Counted from the stretch's first letter, positions 1 through 11,514 are shown. The stretch is DNA of 64,000 nucleotides from Morinoia aosen (GCA_030386875.1 CM059564.1:69149436-69213435), one strand, 5' to 3'. Numbers and translations are program-made. The notes: generated from the sequence alone by a model not told the origin.

Positions 1-340
1 GTTGACTTGAATATTGAAACGAATAGAGGAGAAAGTAGGGCGTGGCGACCCGTTGAACGAAAACGATTCAACCATTGCAGACTTCATTGTCTACATTCAA
101 AAAATTTGGAACCCAATCCATTATTCTTTTGGACTGTACAGCTGATTCACAGAAGTTTACCCAGGTTCTAAAAACTGATGAACTATTATTTTTTACACTA
201 GTCTACTATACTGAACTCATTTACCAAATACATTGAAACTTGAGACCAGTTAAGCTATTCTTCACACTTTTCCCCCCGGGTAAAAACAAATAATTGTTTT
301 TAATGTTTATTGATGGCACTAAATCATCAACGTATTTTCT

Positions 341-649
341 TCATTTTTGCGGAGATATATATGAAGATAAAAGCGGAATTATAATACCTAGGCGTTTGAC
401 GATCATAGATTTTTCGTTGACAAACATGAGAGCTCCTACCATCCGTGTGAAATTTATCTCAGTAAGTGAAGCAGAACTGAAATTCTCCACAATTCCGCGC
501 ACCGGAAACAAAAAGGAAATGTCGTGTACAATGTAGAGTTTATGTCTACCATAGTCGAGGTCGGGATCAAAAGCTCTAGTGTACTTCACACGGCAGCTCG
601 TGACGCAGACTAATTGGAGCAGACAATAAACAAAGAGCTTCTGCTTCAA
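341..649 (-). CDS. Possible small secreted protein, unrecognised
   Basis: Open frame of 102 codons on the minus strand. The first ~19 residues look like a signal peptide: Lys near the start, then a Leu/Val/Cys-rich core ending in VTSC. The rest has no motif I recognise, only two lone cysteines and two N-x-S/T sites. No neighbouring exon could be joined to it with confidence, so it could be a first exon, a single-exon gene or chance. The sequence just upstream in its reading direction (650-870) is richer in G and C than its surroundings, which would suit a promoter but proves nothing. I assign no function. Confidence 0.25.
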   Translation of the reverse strand: MKQKLFVYCLLQLVCVTSCRVKYTRAFDPDLDYGRHKLYIVHDISFLFPVRGIVENFSSASLTEINFTRMVGALMFVNEKSMIVKRLGIIIPLLSSYISPQK

Positions 650-887
650 ACTTGATGCAGGACAGAAGAAGCACCAGCACCCGCCAGTCTTCCTGCCCTC
701 AGGCTTCTCTCATCCCCAGCTCAAAAGACGAGCATCGTATTTTTTGTCCACTTCCTGCCCGGCGGGCCTTACGCACTGCCCGGTCTGTCCTGCACACGGG
801 TTTATGCCTGAACACTCGGCTGCCTCAGGACAAAGGACGCCGGAACACAAGTCCAATGTTGAATTAGATTAGCCAAGTCAGTTTAAA

Positions 888-1206
888 AGTCCATAACCAC
901 AACAAAGGTGTTCCAGAGAGGAAGGAGGAAAACACCACACAGTATACAAAGTTAGGAAAACGGGAAATTTATGCACAATGTGTGTTTCCACGCCAGATCC
1001 CCTGCGCATAGAAATAGTAAGTTAGGAAGGAAGTTTACGAAACAAGATTAAAGTTGAAGAAGAAAATAGTAGGTGTTAAAAAAGTAGGACAGGTGAACAG
1101 GAAAACTACGGTACAGGATAACGAAAGGAATGCTCTGGAGTTCATATTTTCCGCGGAGCGCGCTATTTCTCGTAGATACAACAGTTGTATCTCCCCCGAG
1201 GAGATT
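888..1206 (+). repeat. Dispersed ~330-bp repeat family R1, copy 1
   Basis: Near full-length copy of the family described at 11515-11853. It begins in the 'ataaccacaacaaaggtgtt' region and ends with the short palindrome GATACAAcaGTTGTATC followed by a gagga tail. The 65-codon frame inside it is not conserved between copies and is not counted as a gene. Confidence 0.8.
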
Positions 1207-1595
1207 TCAATATTGAAAGAAGCTGGATTAGATTTATTGATTAATGATTAACGGAGACTTTCACCAAATACTATCATCACCGGAACTGCTGCTGAATGTA
1301 ACGAAAAAGAATAATTGACGCAAACAAAAATATAACAATATATAAACTAACTAGCAAACTATAACCGTATTCTTGACCGAAGACCGATTATGAGATGTAT
1401 TTAACGTTATAGAAACTGGGCAACCACTGACGCACTTTGAGCTATCTCACTTCGATAAATTTTATTCAGAACGAACTGAATTGGATAACGACTATAACGC
1501 AATCTGACTACATCCAATTTAAGGGAACGCCACCACAACTATCACGGTCAACTACAACAATAAGCACATTTCATTTTGGCTTCGCCACCTGGCGC

Positions 1596-1911
1596 CCTGA
1601 TATATCTAACAGTTCCCCGATATTGAATCTAACAGTTCCCCGACATTGAATCTACCAGTTCCCCGACATTGAATCTACCAGTTCCCCGACATTGAATCTA
1701 CCAGTTCCCCGACATTGAATCTACCAGTTCCCCGACATTGAATCTACCAGTTCCCCGACATTGAATCTACCAGTTCCCCGACATTGAATCTACCAGTTCC
1801 CCGACATTGAATCTACCAGTTCCCCGACATTGAATCTACCAGTTCCCCGACATTGAATCTACCAGTTCCCCGACATTGAATCTACCAGTTCCCCGACATT
1901 GAATCTATCAG
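1596..1911. repeat. 23-bp tandem satellite, 13 near-identical units
   Basis: The unit 'ttccccgacattgaatctaccag' style 23-mer repeats without a break from 1613 to 1911, which is 299 bases or exactly 13 units. Only the first two units and the last differ at single positions. A part unit with the same 'atctaacag' end lies at 1596-1612. The uniformity points to recent expansion or ongoing homogenisation. No coding role is visible: 23 is not a multiple of 3, so the frame shifts at each unit. Confidence 0.97.
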
Positions 1912-2240
1912 TTGTTTGTACCTACCAGGTTCCTAGCATTACTAATCTCCAAGCACACCGTAATTTCAAGTAAATTTCCTCGCTCCCTGGTCCCACACAG
2001 CACCCAGTATTATTACGTGTCTCAGATCCCTAGTGTTATTATATCCCCTTGTCCCTCGTTTTCGTATCTCCCAGCATCTAGGTACTATAATATCTAATAG
2101 TTGGTTGATCCTCCCTGCTCCTAGCATCATAATACGCCTGAGTCCGTGATATTGTTATACCTCCCAGCTCTATAGTATCGTTTCTCCCAAACCTGTAGTT
2201 GTGTGTCTCCCAGGTGCTTAGAATAGTATCTAAGCTTCCA
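1912..2240. repeat. Degenerate continuation of the satellite
   Basis: Immediately after the clean array, related but strongly diverged 24-30 base units continue ('ctcccagcat..', 'ctcctagcat..', 'cccagctcta..' each followed by an AT-rich stretch such as 'tattatatctc'). This looks like an older, decayed part of the same array. The similarity is visible by eye but weak, and the limits are approximate. Confidence 0.5.
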
Positions 2241-2812
2241 CTAACATGCGACCATGAGGCTCGGGAGACGCAGAGGTGCTCTGCTGCTGTTTGCCAAAAT
2301 TGACACTTAACAAATTATTAAATAAAATATTTGGGATAGTTTATGGAAGCATTTCCAAATTTATTTTGGATATATATCCAGAAATAAAGTAAGTAAAACC
2401 GTGGCTTAGGGCTACAACATAGTACTAATTGGTAAATGGTGCTGTATGTAGGTATAATATGGGAGGAACTGTTTTGGTTATCTGAATTTGCCTCAAATTT
2501 TCGAGCTCCAACGCTGACTTTGACACCTTGGAAAAACTGCAATAGCGCAATTCTTCCGAAACGATTTCGATTGATTGTTCCATCACTAACATGATTTATC
2601 AATGGACTTTTTGGAATTTAGAGGCTTTCCAAAACCACTCAAAAAACATGGACTTAGATAAGCTACAACCTTCAAAGAAAGTGCACTCGTATGGACTTGA
2701 GAGATAAGATTGCAGTCAATCTTGAATGTTATAACTTCAGTGTCTTTGCTCTGCTACAAGATTATAGAATGGAAGTTATTTTAAACTTGTATTATAGTAC
2801 ACGAAAATTACA
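2241..2812. other. Intergenic, nothing recognised
   Basis: AT-rich sequence. A 94-codon minus-strand frame (2318-2602) has no recognisable motif, no family resemblance and no partner exon. No RNA gene or repeat was seen. Confidence 0.5.
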
Positions 2813-2907
2813 GGCGCTAAAAAAAACAGCAGTAAATTGAAAACGATGGTCTAAAACAAAAAACGTTATTGCATTTCAAAAGAAGGTAGCCTGACTTACC
2901 TTGAACT
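2813..2907 (+). repeat. Dispersed repeat R1, short 3'-part fragment
   Basis: About 95 bases match the middle of family R1: 'gctaaaaaaaacagcagtaa', then 'gatggtc', an oligo-A tract with 'caaaa', 'aaaagaaggtagcctgactt' and an 'aactcag' end. Both ends of the repeat are missing. Confidence 0.6.
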
Positions 2908-4770
2908 CAGACGACAGATAAAGGTATTCATAAACAATGATGGGAATGGAAACACGATTGCAAACGCTCTTGGAAGAGTTCGGATACATGGCACGCTGGT
3001 CTCCCTCAGCTCAATGAAAACCAACACTTCGTGTACTCCCACAACAATCAAAGCAGCTACGAAACCCTCGAAAAACGCTAACTCTCCAGAGTTTGCTGAC
3101 GATGACGACTAGGTCGGCAGATAGAGAGACTTAGATCCCCAACAAATAGACATGGACTGCTACATATTTCACGGGCAGTCAAGTCCCCTCCATAAGTTTA
3201 GGTACACTTGAAGACAATTACTACTAACATATTGGTAGTACGTATGATTAGTACAGCACATGGGTGGATAAAAAAATCACTGAAAAAATATAAATAGATT
3301 TCTTGTAGTTGAATGTTGACTACCTGAATAGCAAGGTATGAGGAAACACTAATTTCCTTAAATAAGCAATCCCACACCTTGCATTAATGAAGTAGCATTA
3401 ATAATTTAATATAAATCTTTTACCGAATAGGACTAAAAAATAAAGGACATACGAAAAAATCCAAGAAAAATTAAAATATTAAGGCTGAAACTAAATTTTC
3501 AGGATATTGTAATCATGTAATGAGATCATGGATGCGAGGGAACCCAGACAAATGAAAAATATTCACGTTTAAGCTGCTGAGCAACAAGCTGATACAAAAA
3601 CACTTTGAGCAAAAATTCATTCGTAACTGAAAACATTGCGTGTCAACCCTGGTACTGAACGCCCATGAGAAAAGTAACCGTTGCCGAAATTCGTTACAGA
3701 TGATAGACGGCACGAATTTGCCCGATATCGATTACCGATACGCTGGCAGTACCGTAAAGCAGCAGTGTTTGGTGGTCGAATGGAAGTCTAGAGAAGAGAG
3801 AGGGAAGTGTCCTGAACAATACCAAAATACCAAGCTGAGGGCAGGAGGATATGAGCGCACCAGTGAGCTCACGGCCTCACACAAGATAAGGTTAGCTGAG
3901 TAATCGGCGTCCTCTGGGACTACCACGCTTAAATGAGCATGGATTACGCTGCATAGCTTTCACGCGATAGAAGAACTTGTAACGAATTAGTCGCTATCAG
4001 TGTTAATACTTGATCGAAGATGCGAATAAAGACAGAGTAACACATTAGAAATAACAAAATTGTAGCATATTGTTCTCCGATGAACTCAAACGATGTGCTT
4101 CGCCAGCTCTTCAGTACTGAACTCATAAATGTGACCATGACGGGGCTTCCTAAAAACAGTAAAATAATAAAGTCATTAAGAGACACCCCTTGAATATTTT
4201 ACAATCCCAGTTGAATAAAATTGTATTTTTAATAAGTAATCTCATTCACATTGAAGACACCACCGTTTCAGCATTAGAATAGCAGGATTTTGTATGTACA
4301 AGGCACGAGCGCCAATGCATGCAGAATACAGGAGAGCCTCCCCATCAACTGCGCGTCGGTCAGAGGCTACAGCTGGCCGGACTGAGGGCGTGACCTCACG
4401 GAGCAATGGCTACTCTAGCTGTCTCCATTTCGTGATGTGCCCATAGAACATTTGAAATCGTTGTTAACGATAGAAAAATTTGCGTCAGCTAACATGAGTT
4501 GACAATGTAACGTGAAATGTAACAAGGGTTGTTTTAAAAATCCCACCCAATAAACCATCCCGATCTTACCTACAAGAAGCCTACCCAATATAACAAAAAA
4601 TAAATAAACCTCCATCGAAGTCAGAATTTTTTATTTCCAAACGCTTTAAGTACAATTAAACCCTTAGATTCTGGTCTAGGAAATCAGAGTGGTCTAGGAA
4701 ATGCATAGCATTTTTATCATCCACACATTTTTACAACGAAGGTTCTTAAAAATTATTGCAAACATAAAAC
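2908..4770. other. Intergenic, nothing recognised
   Basis: Several frames of 60-87 codons occur on both strands (for example 3640-3903 plus and 3944-4186 minus). They overlap each other and show no family motifs or splice-compatible partners. I see no supported gene here. Confidence 0.5.
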
Positions 4771-5840
4771 AAGGTGATCATCCCGGTTGTTGAACTTTTT
4801 TCGTCCGATTCGTTTGAAAATTGGCCAGTATATGCATTTTTTGAGAGTAAACTTTTTTTACCACCGTCACTTTTTCGATTTAGGCCTTAGTTTTTTTTTG
4901 CAAAAAATTAGTTTTTTGGTACATTTTTATGTATGTTTCAAGACGTATCTCCTCATTGAGTTTTGATGCTAAAACAAAACCAAAAACAGTTTTAGAATCC
5001 TGGAAGCATTTCTAGCAAAAAATGAAGGAAAATTTTAACATTTTGAAAATTTTTTTTTGTGATAAGCGATATTGTATGATTACATCACAAAAAGTTATTT
5101 GTGGGTTTAGAGCTATATGAGTTTTTTTTCTCAAATTTTGAAAAAAACATTCATTTCATTGTTAGAAATGTTTCAAGGATTCCAAAACTGCCTGGTTTTG
5201 TTCTAGCATGAAAACTCAATGAGGAGTAGCATTTTGAATGTTGAAAGTTATTTTTTTGGGGTATAAGCCATAACAAAATTTTTTGTTGAAGTGTAATATA
5301 ATGGACAATGTATGTAATTGAATGCAGTTTTAATTTTTATTCTGATAATTTCCGTACATAACTTCATATACCAATAAAAAAATTCTCAAAAATATGAATT
5401 TTTTTATTTTCAGTCTGATTCTTATGAAATTTGACTATGATATGAAACTTTTGAAAAGAAACACAATTTCTTCTTTCATTTTTTTTATTTAGGCATTAGT
5501 TTTTGAAAAAAATTTGGACATGTTTATTTTTTAGCTCATTTTTACGGATATTTCAAACCGTATCTCCTCATTGAGTTTTTATGCTAGGACAAAAATAAAG
5601 ACAGTTTTAGAATTCTTGGAACATTTCTAACAAAAGTAGATTTTCAAATTATCTATTTCTCGTTTTGTTTTCTTTTTATATGGGATGGAATGGGGTCGAA
5701 AATTCAAGATTCAAGAGGGGATCTATTGTCCGTAGCGCCATAAAATTTTAGGACCGAATAGTCCACCACCTAAAGGTCCTTTTCGAACAACAAAACAAAA
5801 AAAGCTCACCGGACCGACAGGGGCCTGGGATGATCACCTT
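4771..5840. mobile_element. 1.07-kb element with 14-bp perfect terminal inverted repeats
   Basis: The left end AAGGTGATCATCCC (4771-4784) is the exact reverse complement of the right end (5827-5840). A 3-base direct repeat AAC flanks both ends (4768-4770 and 5841-5843) and may be the target duplication. The interior is T-rich and has no transposase frame. It contains one ~100-bp module three times: direct at about 4920-5030, inverted at 5158-5250 and direct again at 5540-5640, each with the core CTCCTCATTGAGTTTT and a following CAGTTTTAGAAT or similar. It is probably a non-autonomous DNA transposon. The superfamily is unknown; the 3-base duplication would fit several. Confidence 0.75.
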
Positions 5841-7310
5841 AACTTATAACTCAGCTCCAACAGTTTCTAACTTAGGTGCAATCCACAAGGAAATCAAGAC
5901 TCGTTTCTCAACCTTTAATACGTTCCCCGCGTATTGGGCCATATGTGTAATAACAGGTAACTTACTCATTCACGTACCGGGATAAATGAATAAATTTTTT
6001 CATTTTTCCGTGACCTTTTAGAAAAATAACTGGTATCATTCGAGGTTAAATGCTATCGTGCAACAATTTATTGTTCATACCTCTTAGGAAGGATAAAAAC
6101 GTAGATTTTGAGATTTAATCAATTCACAACCTAACCAAACTAACCGTTAACACGCGTGGAAATGTGGTGAATGTGTTAAATAACCATAAATTTTTACAAG
6201 CTATTAGGCTTCATCAGCCCACATTAATTTTTCCCGCTCTTCCACTCAAAGGAAAATGTTAGAAACATCGTTTATTGAGCCCAAACTTGCTGAAAACGCA
6301 CGATGATGCGCAATGAATGAGCAGGCTGCAGACACTTCTTGTGACTGTTTCTTCAGGTGCATTCCTGGTTGTGTTGAATTAGTTCCCTCTGTTCAACTGA
6401 CATTAGGGAGAATGAAATTGAATCATTCAACATGTATGAAACATTTGAAGAAACACAAGATTTATCTTCAACTCCAATAATGAACTAAGACCCAGACAAC
6501 TTTAGACACCAACTATATAAGTTGAATTTTTTTCGTCGCTTTACTGTATCGAATTAATTCTTTCACTCATTTGCTAGCTATCATGAAAAGGTAACTGAAC
6601 TACTGAACATGCGAGAACAAATATAGTTTTCTAAATATAAAATACTTTCAAATACTCAGACACCTAATGTATAGTATCTTATTTTCTGTGAGAATTCAGA
6701 TTTTCTTCTCCTTTGTAGGAAGAGTCAGTCATGTCATGAACCAATTGAAACAATTTTGGATTAAAATTAAAGCAAAAAAAAAAAGAATGAAAACTCAGGT
6801 CTATACAGCTCTCTAGATTAATGGTCTTTTTTGGCAAATCTGAATGTAAGTGCATATCGCAGCGCACACCCTATTGCGGAGCAGAGGTGGAGTGCCAATG
6901 CCGCCCCTGCGGCTAAACTATTGAAGGAAATGAAGCAGCTCTGCTAATAAAACATGCGACAAACGTGTCACAATACACTGGCTACTTAATAATGATCATC
7001 ACTCCAACAGTTACATTTGTTAATACAGAACAAGACCGTCGGAATTCAATATTCCTCTAGTGACAGACGCCACAAGCAGGAACCTAAAAGCATGAAGTTC
7101 CCCGAATTACTTCACATCCGAGGTCACACTTTTTGTTTCAAACACGATTTATGTTCCGCACCACAGTCTGAAATATTTCCACCAATCTGCAGCAATAGTA
7201 ATTCTGATCCTTATTAGAAGCATATATATAGATTTCAATCACTTGATCTGTATTATCGATAAACAGAAAAAGGCAGTGTTGCATTATTCAAAAAATTAGA
7301 AGAGCTGTTA
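5841..7310. other. Intergenic with one short dispersed repeat
   Basis: No gene is supported. The stretch at about 6280-6372 ('aaacttgctg...gatgatgcgcaatgaa...gcattcct') recurs in the same orientation at about 10225-10310. The rest is AT-rich and unrecognised. Confidence 0.5.
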
Positions 7311-7631
7311 GTTCAAGCTTCCCTAACCGCAACAAAAGCGTTTCAAAGAGAGGAAGGTACCATTCAGTATGGACTTGAGAGAACGCGGAATCTTTGCACA
7401 ATGTGCTTAGAAACAGTAAGTTGAGAAATAATTTATGGAAGAATATAAAAGTTGAAGACGAAAGAAAGTATTAGGTGCTGAAAAACAGGACAGCAGTGAA
7501 GCGAAAAAATACGATCCTGAACATAAAAATCATTTTATTTCAACAAAAAGAAGATATACCAAACTCCAAGCTCGGGATTTCATATCTTCCCCGTGGGAGT
7601 GCTAATAATAGTTGTATCCCTCTGAGGAAGG
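7311..7631 (+). repeat. Dispersed repeat R1, copy
   Basis: Family R1 from 'caagcttccctaaccgcaac' to 'gttgtatccctctgaggaag'. It has internal small deletions, and the left half of the terminal palindrome is lost. Confidence 0.75.
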
Positions 7632-7969
7632 AATAGCTTAAAAATAAGTTTTAAATTATGGTGATCATCCTGAAGAACAAGAGATTCACAAACTGTTGAC
7701 TGAGCCCTCGAAAGACTGGAATTCACCAACTAACTAAGCGTGAAAGTACAGAGCAAACTTGCACAGACACGAGGAAAGCACAGAATCATCAGGTAAGGTT
7801 TTCACTAACACCCCTAAGTCAAGTTATCGTTGGTTACCGCGCAGAAGTTACAGATACGAAAAAAATGTAACCAAGGAAAATGATGGTTATTCTCAGCAGT
7901 GAATGAAGACTTGATCATACCGCCTAACATGAAGGCGCTATCACGTCGCGCAGAACTGGGTAGTGATGT

Positions 7970-8105
7970 ACCGATACCATTTTTTTGGCCGATACCGATA
8001 CCGATACCAATACCCATTTTTTGGCCGATACCGATACCGATACTAAGATACTTGAAAATACCGATACTTTGACCGATACTACTACCGATACCGATACTTT
8101 TACAA
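7970..8105. repeat. Imperfect CCGATA hexanucleotide microsatellite
   Basis: The repeat runs as short blocks of CCGATA/CCAATA separated by poly-T-GGCC interruptions ('ttttttggccgataccgata' twice). Because the unit is six bases long, the minus strand reads as a Gly-Ile/Ser-Val/Ser-Ile repeat inside a 174-codon frame (7814-8338). That frame is a by-product of the repeat and is not treated as a gene. Confidence 0.85.
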
Positions 8106-8950
8106 TCATCTAACCTAATAATACGTATTTCGTTGTATGTTTGTTTATGTATTGTTCGGTGTCCGCTTCTTAAGAAACATAGGATGTCTGAGTTTGCGGT
8201 ATCATGGATACCGAATTCCTCAGTGTAACATTGAAAGATCGTCTCTACATGCACTGATAAGTTTGAAATTTTATCAGGATAGGTTAGTAGTATTGGATAA
8301 GTTGTGATCGCCGTAATTTGCCCATTTTTCCTTACCATGTCGCTTTTGTGCAGCTTTCAGGCCATATTGAATAATTAAAAGACATTAAATTAAATATAGT
8401 AATTTTGAGAATAGCTGTGCCCGAAGTAATCGTTTTTGAGTTATGGTGATTTGTCACTGGAGGGGAACTCCGAGTCAAGAGAGCTTTGTGTGTTCTTGTA
8501 CGTATGTGCTCGGCATTAAAATTTTAAACCTACCCGACTTCCCGTTCTACGTATTGGCAACAGTGGACAACGCATTAGTGGTGTAGGGCCTACAAGAATC
8601 GCAGTTTCCGATTATGATTAATAAACTGCCCTTGCTATTTTAACTGTATTGTTGAGAAAAATAACAGAATGAAATCCATTCAATAGATATGCGTTTCTAA
8701 TCGTATTGTAACGTAATGTAGACTAGCTACAATAGCAACTGGCTCCAAAAGTGGACCAAAACAATAATTTCTCCAAAAAAGGTTGTCATTTTCGTGTTAT
8801 TCACACCAAATACGAATACATACTTTGGTGAAGAAAAAAAAATAGTAAAATTCGATAAGCCCCGAAACCGAAAATATCCGCAAACACGCAACCATCTATG
8901 AGATGAGGAATTTAAAAACGAAAATTTCAAGGTACTTGATCATATTTATT

Positions 8951-8984
8951 AGGAATACGTTTCGGAGTCCAGATCCATCATCAG
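8951..8984 (-). ncRNA. Hammerhead-like core in Penelope 3' region, left arm
   Basis: On the minus strand, CTGATGA (8978-8984) is followed 14 bases later by GAAAC (8959-8963), the order of the conserved hammerhead ribozyme core. GGA and TCC just inside could form a 3-bp stem II, and CGTATT can pair with a downstream AATATG as stem III. The A15.1-U16.1 pair and a proper cleavage triplet are not clear, so this may be an inactive relic. Penelope-like elements are known to carry such motifs. Confidence 0.4.
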
Positions 8985-9992
8985 TTCGTAAATGTACAAA
9001 TCATTATGTCTGCAATAGAAGAAAAAGCAAAATGTTGGATACAGTCATTAAACGAAATCAAGAAAATAAAAATAAAATTAAAACATGTCCCAGAAAACTA
9101 AAATCGACAAAACTATTATTCAGTTACAATTTGTAATGGGTAGAAACTATCAGAACTTGTTGAGGGCCGGTTTACGTTTAAAAATATGTAACGATTCTAA
9201 AATTCTGAGTTCACATGCAGTTGAAGCCGAATATAAGATTTTGAAGTCCGCAGAGGATATTGGTTCGTTGTATTTAGCTGCGTGATTACGTACTGCGGAG
9301 TGTGAGGAGTAAGCTAATTAGTTCCCCGCGCGGAAGCTTCGACTCCGATGTTCGCCCATTCTGTTATAAAAATATCGTGACGTCGTGCCGACGTACGATG
9401 ATGTGCACTGCACACAACTGTACAACTGTTAAGAATAAATCAGAGAGGCTCGCATCTCCATCGGAAGCGTATCCTTGTACCGGAAAAAAGAAGCAACCTT
9501 AAAATTATACAATTCCGGTACAAGACAAGGATACGCTTTTGATAGAGAAGCGAGCCTTTCTGATTTATTCATACAGTTGTACAGTGGTATGCAGTGCACA
9601 TCATCGTACGTCGGCATGACGGCACAAAATTTTTATATCAAAATGGCAGAACATCGGGGTTGAAGCTTCCGCACGGGGAACCAATTCCCACAATTCGTAC
9701 GTAATCACGCAGTAAAATGCAACGTACCGATATCCTCTGCGGACTTCAAAATCTTAGATTCGGCTTGAACTACAAGTAACCTCGGAATTTTAGAGTCGCT
9801 ACATATTGTCAAACGAAAACCGGCCCTCAACAATTCTGACAGTTCCTACCCATTGCAAATTGTAAGTAAATCTTGTCGGTTTTATTTTCTCTGGGACATG
9901 TTTTGATTTATGTTTTGTTTTCGTGATTTCCCTTAGTGACTGTACCCAACATTTTCTTTTATTGTAGTCTTAATGAATTTTACTTTTACGAA

Positions 9993-10018
9993 CTGATGAT
10001 GGATCTGGACTCCGAAAC
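9993..10018 (+). ncRNA. Hammerhead-like core in Penelope 3' region, right arm
   Basis: This is the mirror copy of the left-arm motif: CTGATGA at 9993-9999 and GAAAC at 10014-10018, with the same 14-base interval. The core is unchanged between the two arms although neighbouring sequence has drifted, and the stem III pairing CGTATT/AATATG is also kept. Confidence 0.4.
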
Positions 10019-10224
10019 GTATTCCCAGTAAATATGATTAAGTTCCTTGGAATTTCCCTCGTTTTTAAATTCCTCATCAAGTTGAGATTAAAGCAATCAA
10101 CTGACCCGTTCAGATGTATAATCAACTGGGACAAATTTTGGACACCCTTTACGAGTAATGAGGGCTGTGATAGCGAGAACGCGGGCACGCGAACCAAATA
10201 TTGTAAATATCTGTTCAATATAGT

Positions 10225-10310
10225 CGAAACTTGCTGTACACGCATGATGATGCGCAATGAAGGTGCAGGCAATTCTCAACGAGTGTTTTTTCCAGGTGCA
10301 TTCCTAGGGC
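10225..10310 (+). repeat. Second copy of the 6.3-kb dispersed fragment
   Basis: Matches 6280-6372 over 'aaacttgctg', 'gatgatgcgcaatgaa', 'gcaggc' and 'caggtgcattcct', with indels between these blocks. Class unknown. Confidence 0.55.
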
Positions 10311-10389
10311 GCCTATAGATCTTCATGAAGAGGCCGCGGCAGTACATAGAAACGTTAACTTCTTGAGGATTAGATTCGATTAGTCGTAA

Positions 10390-10722
10390 GTTTTAGCCTC
10401 CCTACCCAGCAACAAATGCGATCCAAAGAGAGGAAGGAGGAAGGGACCATTTAGTAGGAGTTAAGAAAACGCGGAATCTACGCAGAAAGGGCATAGAAAC
10501 AGTAAGTTGTGAAAGAAAATTATGAAACAAGACCAAAGTTTAAGAAGAAAGTAGTAGGAGCTGAAGAACAGGACAGCAGTGAACCGAAAAAAGGTGGTCC
10601 TTAGCATAACAAAAAATTTTATTTCAACAAAAAGAAGGCCTACCTAACTCTCAGCTCGGGCCCTCAGATTGTCCCCCTGGGAACGCTAATTCCTATAGAT
10701 ACAATAATTGACTTCTTGAGGA
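10390..10722 (+). repeat. Dispersed repeat R1, copy
   Basis: Near full-length copy, from 'tagcctccctacccagcaac' to the degraded palindrome 'gatacaataattgac' and 'ttgagga'. It opens a cluster of six R1 copies or pieces within 3 kb, all in the same orientation. Confidence 0.85.
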
Positions 10723-10854
10723 ATAAATTAAGTTAATCGGGTATTTTTTGTACGTCAATGAAGTCACACAATTCATCAGCAGTTTTCAGGCACTTTTCTA
10801 TAACAAAACCCGCTAAACACTTCATATGCAATACTTAAAGATTAGATATTAGTT

Positions 10855-11165
10855 TAATCCTCTCTAACCGCAACAAAGGCGTTCCGAAGAAAAGATGAGG
10901 GGACGCGGAATCAATGGAGAAGGTGCATAGAAACATTAAGTTGAAAAAGAAGTTCATAAAACAAGGGAATATTCGAAATGGAAAGTGGTAGGTGCTGAAA
11001 AACAGGACAGCAATAAACCGAAAAATGATGGTCCGTAAGGAAACAAAAACGAACTATTTCAACGAAAGGAAGGCCTACTCAAACTTTTGGCTCGGGACCT
11101 CACATATTCCCCCTAAGAGCGCTATTTCCCATAAATACAATGGTTGTACCTCCTCTCTGAGAGAG
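10855..11165 (+). repeat. Dispersed repeat R1, copy
   Basis: Copy with a deletion in the first third: it jumps from the 'gcgttccgaagaaaagatga' region to 'ggacgcggaatca'. It ends at 'aatggttgtacctcctctct'. Confidence 0.8.
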
Positions 11166-11514
11166 TATAGTATGTAAAATAATGAACTTAAAAACCGACA
11201 CTTCAGCGCTTATCACTTCATAGCTTGGATATAATGTATTTTCAAATTAATTTTTTTCAAGTAAAACACTGAATGTTCCCTACGTTTTCAAGTACAGTTT
11301 CTTAACTACCCAAATTCACAGAGGATGGACTGAGAACGAGTCGTTCCGATACCTTAGACAATAGGCAAAAAATGGATACAAAAACAGATATACGGTGATG
11401 AAAAACATTACACGAATTTACGGACTTCAACAACTTATGCTCAACTAAACACAGATATAATCAAAACCTCGTGCGATCACACTGTTCAACAATCTTATTA
11501 TTATTATATAAGAA

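Larger units (their letters stand above)
8902..10078. mobile_element. Palindrome of two opposed Penelope-like 3' ends
   Basis: Two arms of about 570 bp, reverse complements with scattered substitutions and small indels, meet at about 9484-9514. Read outward from the centre, each arm encodes the C-terminal part of a Penelope-like element protein. On the plus strand (about 9570-9870) a GIY-YIG-nuclease-like segment reads YVGMTAQNFYIKMAEHRG, then after a frame break RNHAVKCNVPISSADFKIL, then LGILESLHIVKRKPALNN, the usual order in these elements. The left arm encodes the same on the minus strand. Frameshifts and stops show that both are dead. Penelope-like elements are retroelements with a reverse transcriptase and a C-terminal endonuclease, and inverted or tandem partial copies are typical of them. 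The assignment rests on the YVG, AEHR and LESLxIxKxKPxLN motifs. Confidence 0.85.

Noticed and set aside
7814-8338. 174-codon minus-strand ORF with Gly-Ile repeats
   Set aside because: The repetitive part is the translation of the CCGATA microsatellite, and the flanks show no protein family.
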